Shown: positions 36,747 to 48,521, counted from the stretch's first letter. The stretch is DNA of 64,000 nt from Temnopleurus reevesii (GCA_036244855.1 BQKZ01000324.1:40483-104482), one strand, 5' to 3'. Program-made: numbers and translations. Notes: a model not told the origin generated them from the letters alone.

Positions 36747-39305
36747 ATATTCTGGTTTCCTGCTTGAATTGGCTTTGTTGGTTTGATATTCCATCTGAGA
36801 TCTCACAGGAGAATAACTTCCATGCTTTGAATGGCCATTCTGGGTAGAAACCTTGTTGAAGTGGTTGTGTGATGGCTTTGGCAAACTGATAGGCTGCTTC
36901 ATGACCGGCGACACTTTTCCATTCTCTATCTCAACAAATTCCCTCTGCATAGGCTCTGGACTCAGCTCTGGACTTGGTGAGGTAGGTACGACTTGCGACA
37001 CCAGGCAGAAGATGGTCTGCTTTCCAGAGTCCATCTGCTTGGCATTGACAGAGTTTTCTGGATCGCTAGGAACTGGAGACCTCACCGTCATCTGGGCTGG
37101 GTAGTCTTTAGGCCAATCCTTCGGAAGAAGGGAGGATCCTTTGTTAGAGTCGGAAGCACTGCTGTATATCTCTGGCCGGCTAATCTTGCTATTGGTCATG
37201 CCATACCCTCCATGGGAATGATTCAATGGCACTTTAGGCTCAGAATATTGTGGGGTGTTGGTTATGGTTGGCTTGAACTGATTACCGTAGGAAGAATCAC
37301 TGTGATACATCTTGGATGGTCCTGCTGCAAATGCTGAATTTCTGGACTGCCCCACACTCGGATATAAACCATCATCAGAGGCTGGTCTGTCTGCAGCACT
37401 TCTGGGTCTCTCGTGGCTGTGAGTACTCTGCTGCTGTCTGGGAACTTCACCCAAGCTGGTTGGCCGTTTGAACTTCTTCATATGTTGATCGTAGGCTTTA
37501 ACTCCTCGCACTGTTCGGAGGGAACCAGACTGCTTGGATTGTGGCTGACCATTCTGCTGACTTGGATCATCCCACTGCATATCTTGAGTTTCTGGCTCTG
37601 CATGGAGTTCCGGATAATAGTTGAAGTTGGCCGTATTTGGCTTACTGAGTGGAGAGGAGGGGTAACTGTGAGCTGGAGGGGGTTGGTTGATGGCAAACAT
37701 GTCAGGATCTCTGGACTTCTTGTATGTAGATTCTCTGAGATCAATCTCCCCATCACTGCGATAAACCGGTCTTGGAGCTTCTGGAATCTTATCTCCTTGG
37801 GGCAAGACAAGGGGTCTTGCGTTACTGGTGGGTTGAGATAGACTTGGGATTTTTTCTTTGATCCATGAGTTCCCGTATGGATCATGGCTCATGCTTGGTT
37901 TCTGTTGTTGACTGATTGATTGCTGCTGGTAATCAGCACCATATTTACTTTGAGAGGGATCAAAATGGTAATCATTAGGCAGACTGGCAGTGCGGCTATG
38001 ATGGATAGGCCCAGTATCATTTCTGTAAGGGTCAGTTGGAGGGTAATTGATTTTTTCCTCCTTGTGATATCCATTTCCCAAAGGTGGAGGGCCACTGGGA
38101 TATCGCCAATCCTGTGGCACTGCAGGCATCTCATGTTTGCCATTGCGTTCATACTGTTGATCTGGTTGATGATAATAATTCTCCCTTTTTTCAGGAGCCC
38201 TTTCTCGTAGACCAGAAATCTCACTCCTGCAATCATACTGTCGATTGTCATAGTGTTTCGGCTTCCTGTCTTGAGAAAGGTCCCGCTGACCATAATTCTC
38301 ACTCCTACGTTCATGTAGGGGCTTTCTCTCTAAAGACCTATCACTCTGACCATTCTTCTCACTTCTGAAGTCATACTGTTGTCTCTCACGGTGCTTCTGC
38401 TTCCTGTCAGGTGATCTGTCACGATGGCCATAATTATCACTCCTGCGGTCATACTGCTGGCTGTCATAGTGCTTGTGCTTTCTTTCGGAAGACCTGTCCC
38501 GACTACCATAGGGATTGCTGGGTTCACGCTGCTGTGTGTCATAGTTTATCTGCTTCCTGTCTTGAGAACCATGTCTTCTTGGAGGTCCTCTGGAGTAATC
38601 TTTACTTGGAGACCACGATCTGTCTCTTTGTTTGGAAGAAGAAGAGCTTTGTTGGCCAGATAGAGGGCTCACCTTCCAGTTCTTTGGACTGCTGGATCCA
38701 GACGAAGGGCTCCAGATCTCATGATCGCTTGCTGAAGTAGGAGGGTCTGTGTCAGGACCTTCGGGGATATGAACTCTGTTGAGTGACTCCTGTCTCCTGG
38801 GTGGTTTAGGCGGTCCACGAGGGCTTGTAGGAGATACTTGATTGTAGCGACCTGGAAGTGACCCGCCCCTGTTTGGACCCCTGCCATCCTGAGAGTAGTG
38901 ACCAGGCAGCGATCCTGACTTCCTCTCTCCTCTTTCATCATACTTCTGCCTCTGACTGTGGATCCGCATGAGTTCCTCATCATCCTCTCTGCTGTACCTC
39001 CGCTCTACGTCTGGTCGCTGATAATGGTGCATGCTGGACGAACCATTCCTGTATTCTCCTGTAGAATGGCGATGCTTTCTGTCCTCTCTGGGTGGGCGAT
39101 CCTGTCCGTTGCGAGAGTAGCCGTGACCTTGTGATTGATGGTGTTTGGGGGCTCGACTTCGGTCGTGGCTACTCCGCCCGTTGATGCTGCTGTCTGGTTT
39201 GGTGATGTAGTCAAAATGGGTTGCTTTTACTGGATGTGCCTTCCCATTGGTCTCATTCTCTTTCCCCTTCTTCTCCTTCCCTGGTCCCAGGAGGCCAGAA
39301 AGGCC
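36744..39305 (-). CDS. 5' part of giant terminal exon, disordered Ser/Arg/Gln/Pro-rich protein
   Basis: This is the upstream half of one long exon. The frame opens in phase 0 at a splice acceptor (first codons read GLSGLLGPGKEKKGK) and runs 853 codons to a TAA at 36744-36746. An internal Met lies at codon 92, but the frame continues upstream of it to the acceptor, so the true start is in an earlier exon. Visible features are a Lys-rich opening, two GSLPG-x-Y elements near codons 130-155, a proline-rich PPKPPRR stretch, a block of 26-residue repeats at codons 245-391, and a WPKDYP motif at codons 731-736. There is no signal peptide, membrane segment or catalytic motif, and composition suggests intrinsic disorder. 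WPKDYP recurs in the downstream half, so both halves look like one protein. I do not recognise the family. A cytoskeletal or junctional scaffold would fit the composition, but that is a guess. Confidence 0.85.
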   Translation of the reverse strand, partial: GLSGLLGPGKEKKGKENETNGKAHPVKATHFDYITKPDSSINGRSSHDRSRAPKHHQSQGHGYSRNGQDRPPREDRKHRHSTGEYRNGSSSMHHYQRPDVERRYSREDDEELMRIHSQRQKYDERGERKSGSLPGHYSQDGRGPNRGGSLPGRYNQVSPTSPRGPPKPPRRQESLNRVHIPEGPDTDPPTSASDHEIWSPSSGSSSPKNWKVSPLSGQQSSSSSKQRDRSWSPSKDYSRGPPRRHGSQDRKQINYDTQQREPSNPYGSRDRSSERKHKHYDSQQYDRRSDNYGHRDRSPDRKQKHRERQQYDFRSEKNGQSDRSLERKPLHERRSENYGQRDLSQDRKPKHYDNRQYDCRSEISGLRERAPEKRENYYHQPDQQYERNGKHEMPAVPQDWRYPSGPPPLGNGYHKEEKINYPPTDPYRNDTGPIHHSRTASLPNDYHFDPSQSKYGADYQQQSISQQQKPSMSHDPYGNSWIKEKIPSLSQPTSNARPLVLPQGDKIPEAPRPVYRSDGEIDLRESTYKKSRDPDMFAINQPPPAHSYPSSPLSKPNTANFNYYPELHAEPETQDMQWDDPSQQNGQPQSKQSGSLRTVRGVKAYDQHMKKFKRPTSLGEVPRQQQSTHSHERPRSAADRPASDDGLYPSVGQSRNSAFAAGPSKMYHSDSSYGNQFKPTITNTPQYSEPKVPLNHSHGGYGMTNSKISRPEIYSSASDSNKGSSLLPKDWPKDYPAQMTVRSPVPSDPENSVNAKQMDSGKQTIFCLVSQVVPTSPSPELSPEPMQREFVEIENGKVSPVMKQPISLPKPSHNHFNKVSTQNGHSKHGSYSPVRSQMEYQTNKANSSRKPEY
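38133..38573 (-). repeat. Intragenic 78-bp coding repeat (26-residue units)
   Basis: Codons 245-391 contain about six degenerate units of the form R-D-R-S-x-D/E-R-K-x-K-H-Y-D-x-Q-Q-Y-D-x-R-S-x-N-Y-G. The best-preserved units are 26 residues. One unit has lost six residues in frame (it reads ERKPLHERRSENYGQ), and the first and last units are strongly diverged. Indels in multiples of three indicate the repeat has been kept under coding constraint. Confidence 0.8.
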
Positions 39306-39348
39306 CTGAAAGAAAGAAAAAAAGAAAGAGAAAAAGAAAAGAAAAAAT
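39306..39348 (-). other. Splice acceptor and polypyrimidine tract of the giant exon
   Basis: On the minus strand about 40 bases of almost pure T/C end in TTTCTTTCAG immediately before the open frame at 39305. In-frame codons upstream of the acceptor lose coding character. The downstream frame starts in phase 0 with GGC. Confidence 0.85.
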
Positions 39349-42026
39349 TAGCATACTTCAATGAAATACAAATTCTAAAAGTTCTTTGAAATTATTGCTT
39401 GAAAAAAAAAACTCTCCTGCGCAATTTGTTTTTGGTAACTTGTATGAGACATTAATAAAGAGAACAGTTTGTCAAGCAGACTGAAACAAAAAAGTGCAAT
39501 TTTCAGGAGATTTACCACACTTTATGATCTTTGATAAATAATTCACAGAATTTGCTCCAAAACAATGTTTCAGTTCACAAATACAAACAAAATAATCTTT
39601 TTCAAAGTTTTTAATAAACATCTTCCTCCATCAGTGGAAATTTTTGTTTTCATTGCAAAATCACGAATACCTCCCAGAATAATAAGCAAGTTATTCAAAT
39701 AAACCAAGAAATAAAATCCCATGTAATCCCAAGGTGATGAGCAAATTTGTGATTTGAAATATGTCGGAGAAATCTAAAAGGGACAAATGGCAAGCCCCTC
39801 AAGTTATATGAGACCAGGGGAAATTGAAATTGAACATGTCATGAAAGCATCCCCTACATGGTCTGCCCTTGGCAAACAATCCATTATGATCACTGCATCT
39901 TTCATAATTCATAAAAATTCTCTGGAGGTTGCAGTTGGTCTAATTTAGCAGACTTTCTTGATGATGGTATATAAAAGTGATGATTTGAGTCTGAAAATGA
40001 CAAAAAGAATATCTCAACAAGACAGACTGAAAATATAAATTTGGAGGCTTCAAAGAAAAATTGATATACATGTAGCTCTCTCATTTTCTTAATTTACAAC
40101 AACAAATCACTCTCTAAATTGCCAGTATATTTAATAACTGATTGCCAACATCAGGCATGATACTGGGGCCTTGTGAAAATACAGGGAAACTGGAGGGAGG
40201 TCCAAGTGAGCGCGAAATGAGGACCAAGGCAAGCGCAAAGCGCGAAGCCATTACGGCCAGGGTCAAGGGCCCGCTTAAGGTCCCTGGAAGCTCTGGGGTT
40301 TCTAGATGCTCTCTGGTGCATTTAGAGCTTAAATTGACACCTTTCTTTATGGATTTCCTTGGTTAAATTTCTCCCTTTTCTATTAAAAAAAAAATCACTG
40401 ACTAAGATCAGAGGCGTAAGCACCTACATGTATGGTAGTGCACAATACACAATGGGAATTTTTAGAAAAAATTCGAAAAAAAAAGTTCTTTTTATTTAAA
40501 TACCAGGTCTTAACATTAAGAGTGTACATAAAGATAATGAAAACTTGGAAGTAACATACATTTAGTGTCTCCAGGAAACTTAAAGCCCCCTTAAGATATA
40601 AACCTTCCACATTTCAAAACATTCATATCTTTAGGTGACCTAGAAACGAACTATTTTTCATGGCCAATGCATTACCACCAGACTGTCAACAGCAGACAGA
40701 ATATGGAAACATTTAACATTTAAACTTCAGTATTGCTCTGAAATATGACATGAAATATAAATTAAAGGGGAAAAAACACATTTCATTTTGGGGTCTTCCA
40801 CACTATTCTTAAATATAGTATTTTATAGTTCTGCAGCACTACAAATAATTCAATTTGCATTCTTACTTTGATAGGCATACACCTTTAGTATCTCCTATGT
40901 TCATCTTTTGCAGAAAGCAAATTTGAAGAAAAATGCAGAAAGCGGGCACAATGAAAGCATGAAGCAATAATAATCAGCCTACTGTACTCTTTCTAATTAA
41001 TCCGGAATCAATCTACTGTAAAGGCTGAAATTTTTTATATGGTTTTATTTCTGTGAATTTCGCTATTCAAGCCTCTCAAATTTTCCACTCAGTATGACGC
41101 ACATTCATATGCACACACAAACACTATATAAAAAAAGGTAAAATGATAACACGCTAAAATGTTTCAATCAAACTGGTCCAAAAATGCGAAAATAACTGGA
41201 CATAGAAATATTGGCTTATAAAGAACATACAACAAGTTATATTTGTTTAAGGAATACTTGTTGTGTGACTACAACATAAAAATCAAGCTGTCAAAAATGC
41301 ACTGGTGAACTCGACCTTGTTCATTCCTGCACAAACAATGCAACTGCCTTTCAATATTTTACTAGGAATAGTGGGAAATGTCTGGCAAGACACATTTAAA
41401 CTATGTGGGATCGTGGAAGGTTTTGTCAAGACAATTGGTTGATTGTGGTCCATGTTCAAATATTTTGACTGGTACAGTGAAAAGTCTCACATACTTGAAA
41501 GTTGGCAGCACTCAAGAATAAAAAGCAGCGTGATAACAATTTTCATACCAGATCCCAAAGGAATTGGAAAGTAGATGTCGAAAAACCGGAGATCTGGTAT
41601 ACCGTCAAAAGTTGTACAGTTGGCAAGTACATGTATGTTTTCAAATTGCACGTAAAGCTGTGCAATAACAAATCTAATCCTTATTACACCTTGACTGAGG
41701 ATTGAGAAATACTGTAAGGTGTTGTGAACTTCCTTGCAAATCAGAAGATTAATATATGAAAGGAAATTACAATCTAAGACTTCCAGGCAACCTTTCTCAA
41801 TGCAGCATATTGAACTTTCTTTAATTAAATTGATTCAAAGAGCAACATTTAAAATACAATAAGAAAAAAATAAATGCAAAGAAAAAAACAGCAAGAACTG
41901 ACCAGCTAACCAATATTATCTCAAACACATTATCATGAGATTCCATGGCTTCTTTGGAGGGGTATGAAAATGTAGTAAAGTTCAGCAAATAATTCCAGCA
42001 TTATGTCCCAATTTCTTACCCCTCAC
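39349..42026 (-). other. Intron upstream of the giant exon
   Basis: Noncoding AT-rich DNA, except for a CpG- and GC-richer segment at 40150-40330 with reiterated GCGCGAA-type bases. That segment looks like a repeat fragment rather than an exon. Confidence 0.6.
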
Positions 42027-42113
42027 CATCTTGTTCCTCCACTCTTTGAGCCTGCCACTGTCTGAAGACATAAACCCAAATCCACTGTTGTGGGAGGGGG
42101 CTTTGTCTCTCTC
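42027..42113 (-). CDS. Candidate penultimate exon of the giant-exon gene
   Basis: An open minus-strand frame includes NSGFGFMSSDSGRLKEWRNK and then ATG followed by GTGAGG as a possible donor. An alternative donor, GTAAGA, follows seven bases later. The first donor would end the exon in phase 0, which matches the phase-0 start of the exon at 39305. The 5' boundary is unclear because no good acceptor is visible. The segment lies in a local tandem duplication (second copy at 42170-42253) whose other copy is frame-shifted. An open frame of this length is not significant alone. Confidence 0.25.
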
Positions 42114-42253
42114 AAATGAATGTCACCCTCTCTTTTTTACCCCCCCCCCCCAACTTTTTCCTATAGATTCTCTTTGAGCCTGTCCCTGTCTGGAGACGTA
42201 AACCCAAATTCACTGTTGTGGGAGGGGGTCCTCTCTCAAATGAATGTCACCCA
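42042..42253. repeat. 128-bp tandem duplication
   Basis: CTCTTTGAGCCTG...GTTGTGGGAGGGGG...CTCAAATGAATGTCACCC at 42042-42128 repeats at 42170-42253. The copies are separated by a C-run and a short spacer. A four-base indel changes the minus-strand frame between copies. Confidence 0.85.
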
Positions 42254-43425
42254 TTCTCTGACTGCCCCTCCCCCATCCTCCTTCTATTTCATAATCTGAA
42301 TCACAACACAACAGAGCTGCTTAAATTGCCCTGGCTGACACTAAATCACTTTCACATTCTGTGCATAGCTTTGGGATTACGGAGCACTGGTAATGATACA
42401 AATAATGATAGGACGTCACACTTCATATTCCTTATCGCACAGTGCATGCATGCATTATGAACACTGTGCTACTTCATGGCTACAGTTTCTTCAAGAATCT
42501 AGACAACCCATGAAAGTCTCATCTAGTTAGATTTCCTTCTCTCAGATAAGTTCAGTAGCTCTTCAAAATTAAACGGAATAAAAATGTATGAAAGTCACAG
42601 AAAGGGATTAAGTGCAGTATCCCAGAAGTTCCATAATAAAGTTCACCATTGGCTTTCTTAACAAAAATACACCCTTTTCTTTGTGTTAATAGTGTTTGAC
42701 GCATCAGTTTCCTGTGCACCAGTTTAGGTATTTGAAAAGATAATATCTTTGATGTAACATAAACCATATAATACTTGTTCTGTCCTGTATCTTAAATCGA
42801 TTAGCAGTGGTCTAGATTCTATACTTTCCTTTATTCATAGATTGTGTCTTGACATGTTACGCTTCTTATACCAAAACCCCATAAATGATAAAGGAGCCAT
42901 GTATAAAAAAAAAAAAAAAACATTGTAAAACTTAATAAACCATTCAGGCATGCATTTCGACACACCAATGTATAAAATTTAACAAATTGTTATACAATTT
43001 TCCGCTTTACGTTGTATTGTTAGGTAATGATAAGTTGCATTTTTCATTTAACAGCTACAGGCGTACAACAATTAGATTATGAATTTTAGCATTTGAACCT
43101 GCTGTTACTCACAAAGCCTTGATGTAGGCCTATTTAATAAATTCATGAATTTAAAGTTCGTAAGTTTTGTAAACTATTTCAATGGTATCTTTGGAATTCA
43201 ATTTTTTTTCTTCAAAATTCTATACTTTTGTTCCTTTTTCACAACAGTCCACTTTCTTTATACAATCCTGCTGTTTCAAGTGGTGTAGAGAACACCCATG
43301 TTCTCCATCCCAGCAAATTGAAATGCTAATTGGCAGCCTGCAGTCAAGTCATATTTATATCCAAGCATATAATCATAACTAGTTCACCCTCCTGTTTATT
43401 ACTTGGCTAACTGCCAGATGACGAG
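42254..43425. other. Noncoding (probably intron)
   Basis: No supported feature apart from an A-run near 42907. Confidence 0.5.
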
Positions 43426-43481
43426 AGGTCAACCCAAGACTCAAAGGTCATTGCTGACCCTTCAGGCAAGGTCAAAGTTCA
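43426..43481 (+). promoter_or_regulatory. Cluster of five nuclear-receptor half-sites
   Basis: AGGTCA occurs at 43426-43431 and 43445-43450, TGACCC (inverted) at about 43455-43460, and AGGTCA-A-AGTTCA (DR1) at 43469-43481. Confidence 0.4.
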
Positions 43482-43899
43482 TCAGGCTTCGATGAGAATG
43501 TTCGGAAGCCAAGGCATATCCAGGTCTCTTGCTGTCTGAATGTACTGTAAGCCTACTGCAGATATGTTACAAGTGGAGGTGGTAGGTCTATGATCAAACC
43601 AGGGAGTTGGGATTTCAACTCCCTGATCAAACCCAGTGACTTGAAATCTCCTTTGAAATTTGAATTGTGAAATTGGTACCGCAGGGGTACATATGGATAA
43701 AGAACGCCTTGTATTGTGAGTGGTCAATAGCTCACATCCCTAACAAATGTTGGATTAACCTTCAAGTAAAATTAGAACAAGACTTTATACAGGGCAACTT
43801 GAATCTTTACAAAAAGCAGAAGGATGTATTTGAAATTAAAAATTGGGGAAGAGTCCATGATTGCCGTCACAAACATTTTGGGGTGAAACAAGATAATTT
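43482..43899. other. Noncoding
   Basis: Nothing recognised. Confidence 0.5.
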
Positions 43900-43990
43900 G
43901 CTGTTGTCGTTGCTGCTATTGTTGTTTTGTTGTTGTTGTTGTTGCTGTTGTGGTGTTGGTGGTGATGGTGGTGGTGGTGGTGGTGGTGGC
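43900..43990. repeat. (TTG)n(TGG)n microsatellite
   Basis: An imperfect run of TTG, TGC and then TGG triplets. Confidence 0.95.
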
Positions 43991-45436
43991 CATTGTGGTT
44001 GTAGTCTTTGTGCACCCTCCACTTAACAACCCTTAGTAATTATTGTGGTTCAAAATAAAAAGTTTGCCTTAATTAATAACCCATCTTTGTGAATATTCAA
44101 AGATGTTCATCATGTAATTTAAATCATTTGTATAAAAAATGCAATAATTCCCAGTTAAAATGTCAAAAGTCATAAAAATGAATGAGCACAATAAATGATA
44201 GCACAATAAATGATAACACAGACACACATCAAATCTGCAATTTTTAAACACAAAAGATAGATCAACTTCACTCAGACAATTAAAAAGAAGATGACAGTTG
44301 ATCTGAAGCAGGGGCGGAAAGTAAAATTTATAAATGGTTAAACAACTATCTCTCCCAAGACAAGTTCCTTGAGATGTAGAATAAAATGACCCAATCCTTC
44401 CGACTCGTGACGCAAATCAAAGCAACTCACTATAATAACTCTTTGATCAAACATAGCGGAACATAGCTATTTGTTATGGGTGTCATTGAAGTGAAGTCAC
44501 AAAAGTGTTCCGCATACTCGAGAATAAGGACATAAATTTTTCCTCTTCTTTATTCAATTTTTCTTTACTAGAGTTGACGTGACATTTCAATGAATGTATT
44601 GTATTCCAAGGATAAAAACAAGGAGTGCTGCGGCTTTGGTTTGCCCAGGTGTTTGATGAGAAACCTCCGCAAGTTTAGAGGGGAATGAATTCTGAATTGT
44701 TAAGAATTATTTCTAGTTATGAAGTTGGGCAAAGATTAGGCAAAGAATGGCAGGATATATACTTGATTGAGCTTTTGATTTAAATGATACATTTGGCTTC
44801 TTCCATTCAGATAATGAATATCATACATATATGAGGCTTACTCTTATCACCAATATCATGTTTCCTATCCTGTCTTGAAAAGTTTCTTTTGTATTTCTTT
44901 TATTTTTCTTTGCTTATTTCATCTAGTTTGATTATTTTCTTTTGGCTTTTATCTTCCATTTCTGAGAATAACTACCACCAAAGAAAATGATACCAATTAT
45001 GAAATAGAGTTTGTTTTGTGACCATGCCAATGTAAATGCCAATGTAATCACCAATTTGGTATGTCATAGTCCTCTTGATTCCAATGTACATGTAAATCTG
45101 ATAAATTGATTCTTTGAAATTAACATGGTAATTCAGACCACAATAATAATTACAGAACCATTCTTTGAAAATATTCATGCATATCTATTAAAAATAGGCA
45201 ATATAACCTAGCTTTAATAATGATGTTGCCAAATTGTTCAAAAATGTGGTTCAATCATGGTCATAAACAGATCTACTGTATACTGACAATGATTGTCTGT
45301 TTATAATATGTGACATCTTGATAAAAAATGATGAGAACAACAATTCCAATCCTATTCAATTTTACTCTATTAATTTGAACAATCGAATCACAACAATGTT
45401 CACAAAGCCAAAATAATGTGTGAGAAGTACTGGTCA
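43991..45436. other. Noncoding (probably intron)
   Basis: No supported feature. Confidence 0.5.
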
Positions 45437-45534
45437 CAGTGGATCATTGTTACATTCCTGGTTCCATCTCTATAGCTCTTTGTATTTCCTTACATTTTGG
45501 CCCTGATACAAGGATGCAATGTATAGTTCCACTG
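45437..45534. mobile_element. Pogo-like MITE, short decayed copy
   Basis: It starts CAGTGGATCATTGTTACA and ends TAGTTCCACTG followed by TA. The interior GGTTCCATCTCTATAG and GGCCCTGATA blocks match the family. An internal deletion leaves 98 bp. Confidence 0.6.
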
Positions 45535-46349
45535 TACGAGTGCATAAAACTTCTTTAAAACCTCTTAAATATAGTGATTAAAAAATGGGCAACCGGAATA
45601 TTTCACAAGGAGTCAATTCACAAGGCAAAGCGTTTGTGAAAATTTGTCTTCTCAAATACTGAATAACAGTAAATGATTAATTGTAGGCTAAAGAATATCA
45701 TGGAGTGCAATAGAGAAAAAATAAGCGCATGCACAGAAAATTACTGTACCCTATAAACAAAATTCATTGATTGACAGAAATCAAATGTATGGAACCAGCA
45801 AATAGGCAGAACATGTAAAGTGAAGCATAACATTCACGGTTAAGGTTCATGTACTTCTGGTTCAAGAATCTCATTTCATACAATTGAACTTTTTCCCCTC
45901 AACCAGCTTTCAAAGTTTTTCTGTTCTAGGCTATATCAACACACCCATGCAAGATTTGAGATGAGGTAGGAATAAAATCCCATGCCAGATTTGTGATGAA
46001 GTAGGGGGATAAAAGCCATCTGGGAGAACTTCAAGCAAAATTGAACAATCTTTCACATATTTTTGTAAAAAAATGGATCTTTCAACCTTATCTGTAAGAG
46101 CTACAAGTTCGACCTAAAGGTGATGGAGTAAAGCATAGGGCTCAACTACAGCTGGATTTGAACTGAAGCATTGTTCAAAGTGAAAATTCACTTTGTACAC
46201 TGATAGATGTGCTGAATCAACTTATATGTGTGATGTTTATTTAATGTTCCATTTCTAAGGAAACATCAAATCTATATAAAATTGCAAAGGTAATCAAAGG
46301 TCGTTAATCAGTTGTGTGACGATGTGGAAACATAGAATGTTAGTAGAAT

Positions 46350-46386
46350 GACGTTCCAGCTGCTGTATACTGCTAGCCTTCATCAG
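46350..46386 (-). ncRNA. Hammerhead-like remnant CTGATGA...GAACGTC
   Basis: On the minus strand CTGATGA (46386-46380) is followed after 23 bases by GAACGTC (46356-46350). The intervening stem is weak (about 4 bp). A perfect hairpin ACCAGT-ATAGCA-ACTGGT lies just upstream in minus-strand order (46403-46420). This is the same element type as at 23964-24070, more decayed. Confidence 0.3.
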
Positions 46387-48521
46387 ACTATAACAAAAAT
46401 AGACCAGTATAGCAACTGGTATAAGAGCTGAAATGCCATTCTACTTATGTTCTACAATTGCACATCGTAAGACAACTGATCAACTATCTTTAATTATTCT
46501 TCACCACGATGAACTTCTTTCAAACCATAATTGCAAAGGTATCAACTGCTCCTGGAAAATGTACAATGACAGAACTTGTAATGTGAATAACCACAAAACT
46601 AAGTCGCATGCTCTTTCAATAGAAAGCCTGGTACTACAGCCAATCATTCGTTCTGGAAACAAGCACAAAATTGAAATAAAAATCTCACCTTTAGTGCGGA
46701 ACAGTTGGCAATACTAAAATTATTTCAATCGTAGGTGACCAAGTTGATGAAATACAAGAGTTAAAATTCCCAGCTATTCAACATCTCAGACTTTCAAATA
46801 TTTTAATCTTTTCATATAATTAATACCAGTTATATTATCAAAATCGTACTTGGCATATAACTGAATTTGGGGGATGCACAAACATTTTTCCTATCAAATA
46901 TTAACTCTTAGTATCAATGTCACTAAATATTATTTTATTTTCATAAACATAAAGTTCTTATCTCCCTGTTTGAACTAAAAGCTTTTGATAGACAATATTT
47001 CACACTGTCTCAAAAGTAAATGTTGGCAGGAATGGGATTCTATTGTCATGCCCTAAAAAAGATGATACTAAATTTTTAAAAGAAAGCTAAGTAATTTGAA
47101 TTATCTTATTAGTTCATATCATGAAATTAATCCAGATGGAATATGGGTATTTTGTAGTTCATTGCACTGCAAGACCTGTTATGTATCAGAGAAACCATCA
47201 ATGCCACAGACAGAAAACGAGGTCACAGGTCAACAATTTTAAGGCTGAATTCTTTTGAGCACATTTCAACCCAAGACTGGCAGACAAAACTCTAGAAGGT
47301 TTGGTGTCAAATTTTGAGGGATGTCAAGAGAAAGAGAGATTACATAAAAAAAAATTAATGTGACTTGTTTGGGGATGTTAAAGCAAATTGAGAGAGTGTG
47401 TGAAAGAAACAATTATCTTGGATAACATGTTCCGCAATCCAGAGAAAACTGACCTAAAGAGATGAAATCTTAATATTTTGATGAATGTAAAGAGAGATTA
47501 TGTAAAAAAAAAATACTTTAAATGTCATTATTTGGTTTGAAGATGTCCACACAAAGGGTGATCGTGAGGTATGAGTTTAAAATGTGTTTTGGGTAAAACA
47601 ATTTGTATTTAAGGATCGGCTAAAAGACATGAATTACCATATTTCGGGGGAATAGCAAGAAAGAGGGATTAACATAATGTCAAAAATATATCTTGAATAA
47701 TCTATTTGGGAGTGTTCACACAGCTGGCATATTGGTAGGCCTATGCATTAAAAATATGTTTTAGACAATTGTTTTGTATTCTGAAGAACATAGACTTTAA
47801 AAAGATATCTCTGACTCTTGGGCCAATCCAATGATGGCCTATATTTTTGTGTAAACGTAAAATGATCCAAATGTGGTACCAAATGTACAAAAATGTGAAT
47901 AGTTGTAATACATTTTGGATCATTTTTGTACTGACCCAAAAGTTATCACTTTGACTGACCTAAAAGCCCCGAGACAGGTGCAAAAAAGGGATTAAAAGGG
48001 CTGGTAAATTACATTTTTAGGCAGGTGAATTCTGAGTCATCAAGTAATGAAAGAGAACTAGGTTAGAAAATTAGGTTACAACATGCTTCCCTAAACAAAA
48101 ATGGTATATTGAAATATTGTTTTAATTGCTAGCATGGAGTCATACACTTTAGTATTATAGACACATTGGATTACCCCCATTCAACATGATTCTTAATCCA
48201 GTAAACTCCTTTGTGACCTGATTAATTAACCCTCAACATAAAGGAGCACGTAACTCAGGTCAGAGGGCTGGGTTAAGCATTATGGGACATGAATTTGACT
48301 GTGGCTTTAATATGGAATAATATTATTTGCAAACAAAAATTGGTTCAAAATTAAGGCATTAGAATTGGTCACAATTAAATTCAATCAAAAATTTATTCAT
48401 TCAGCTTAAAACAACACACATAAAAATACAACAAATGAAATATATACATACATTATGATTTTTGGTTGACTCTTTTGGGGCGAGAGTTAAGATAGGTTGG
48501 AGAAGAGTGGAGACAGGTTGA

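Noticed and set aside
34029..39214. Many 60-140-codon frames on the other strand and in other frames across the giant exon
   Set aside because: They are shadows of the long real frame caused by its codon composition.
40868..40905. Short minus-strand exon (MNIGDTKGVCLSK) before a GTAAGA donor
   Set aside because: It would end in phase 2, incompatible with the phase-0 start of the exon at 39305, and its other frames are closed.
46688..46715. 25-base minus-strand exon before AAAG|GTGAGA
   Set aside because: Its phase does not fit the flanking candidates and the acceptor is AT-rich rather than pyrimidine-rich.
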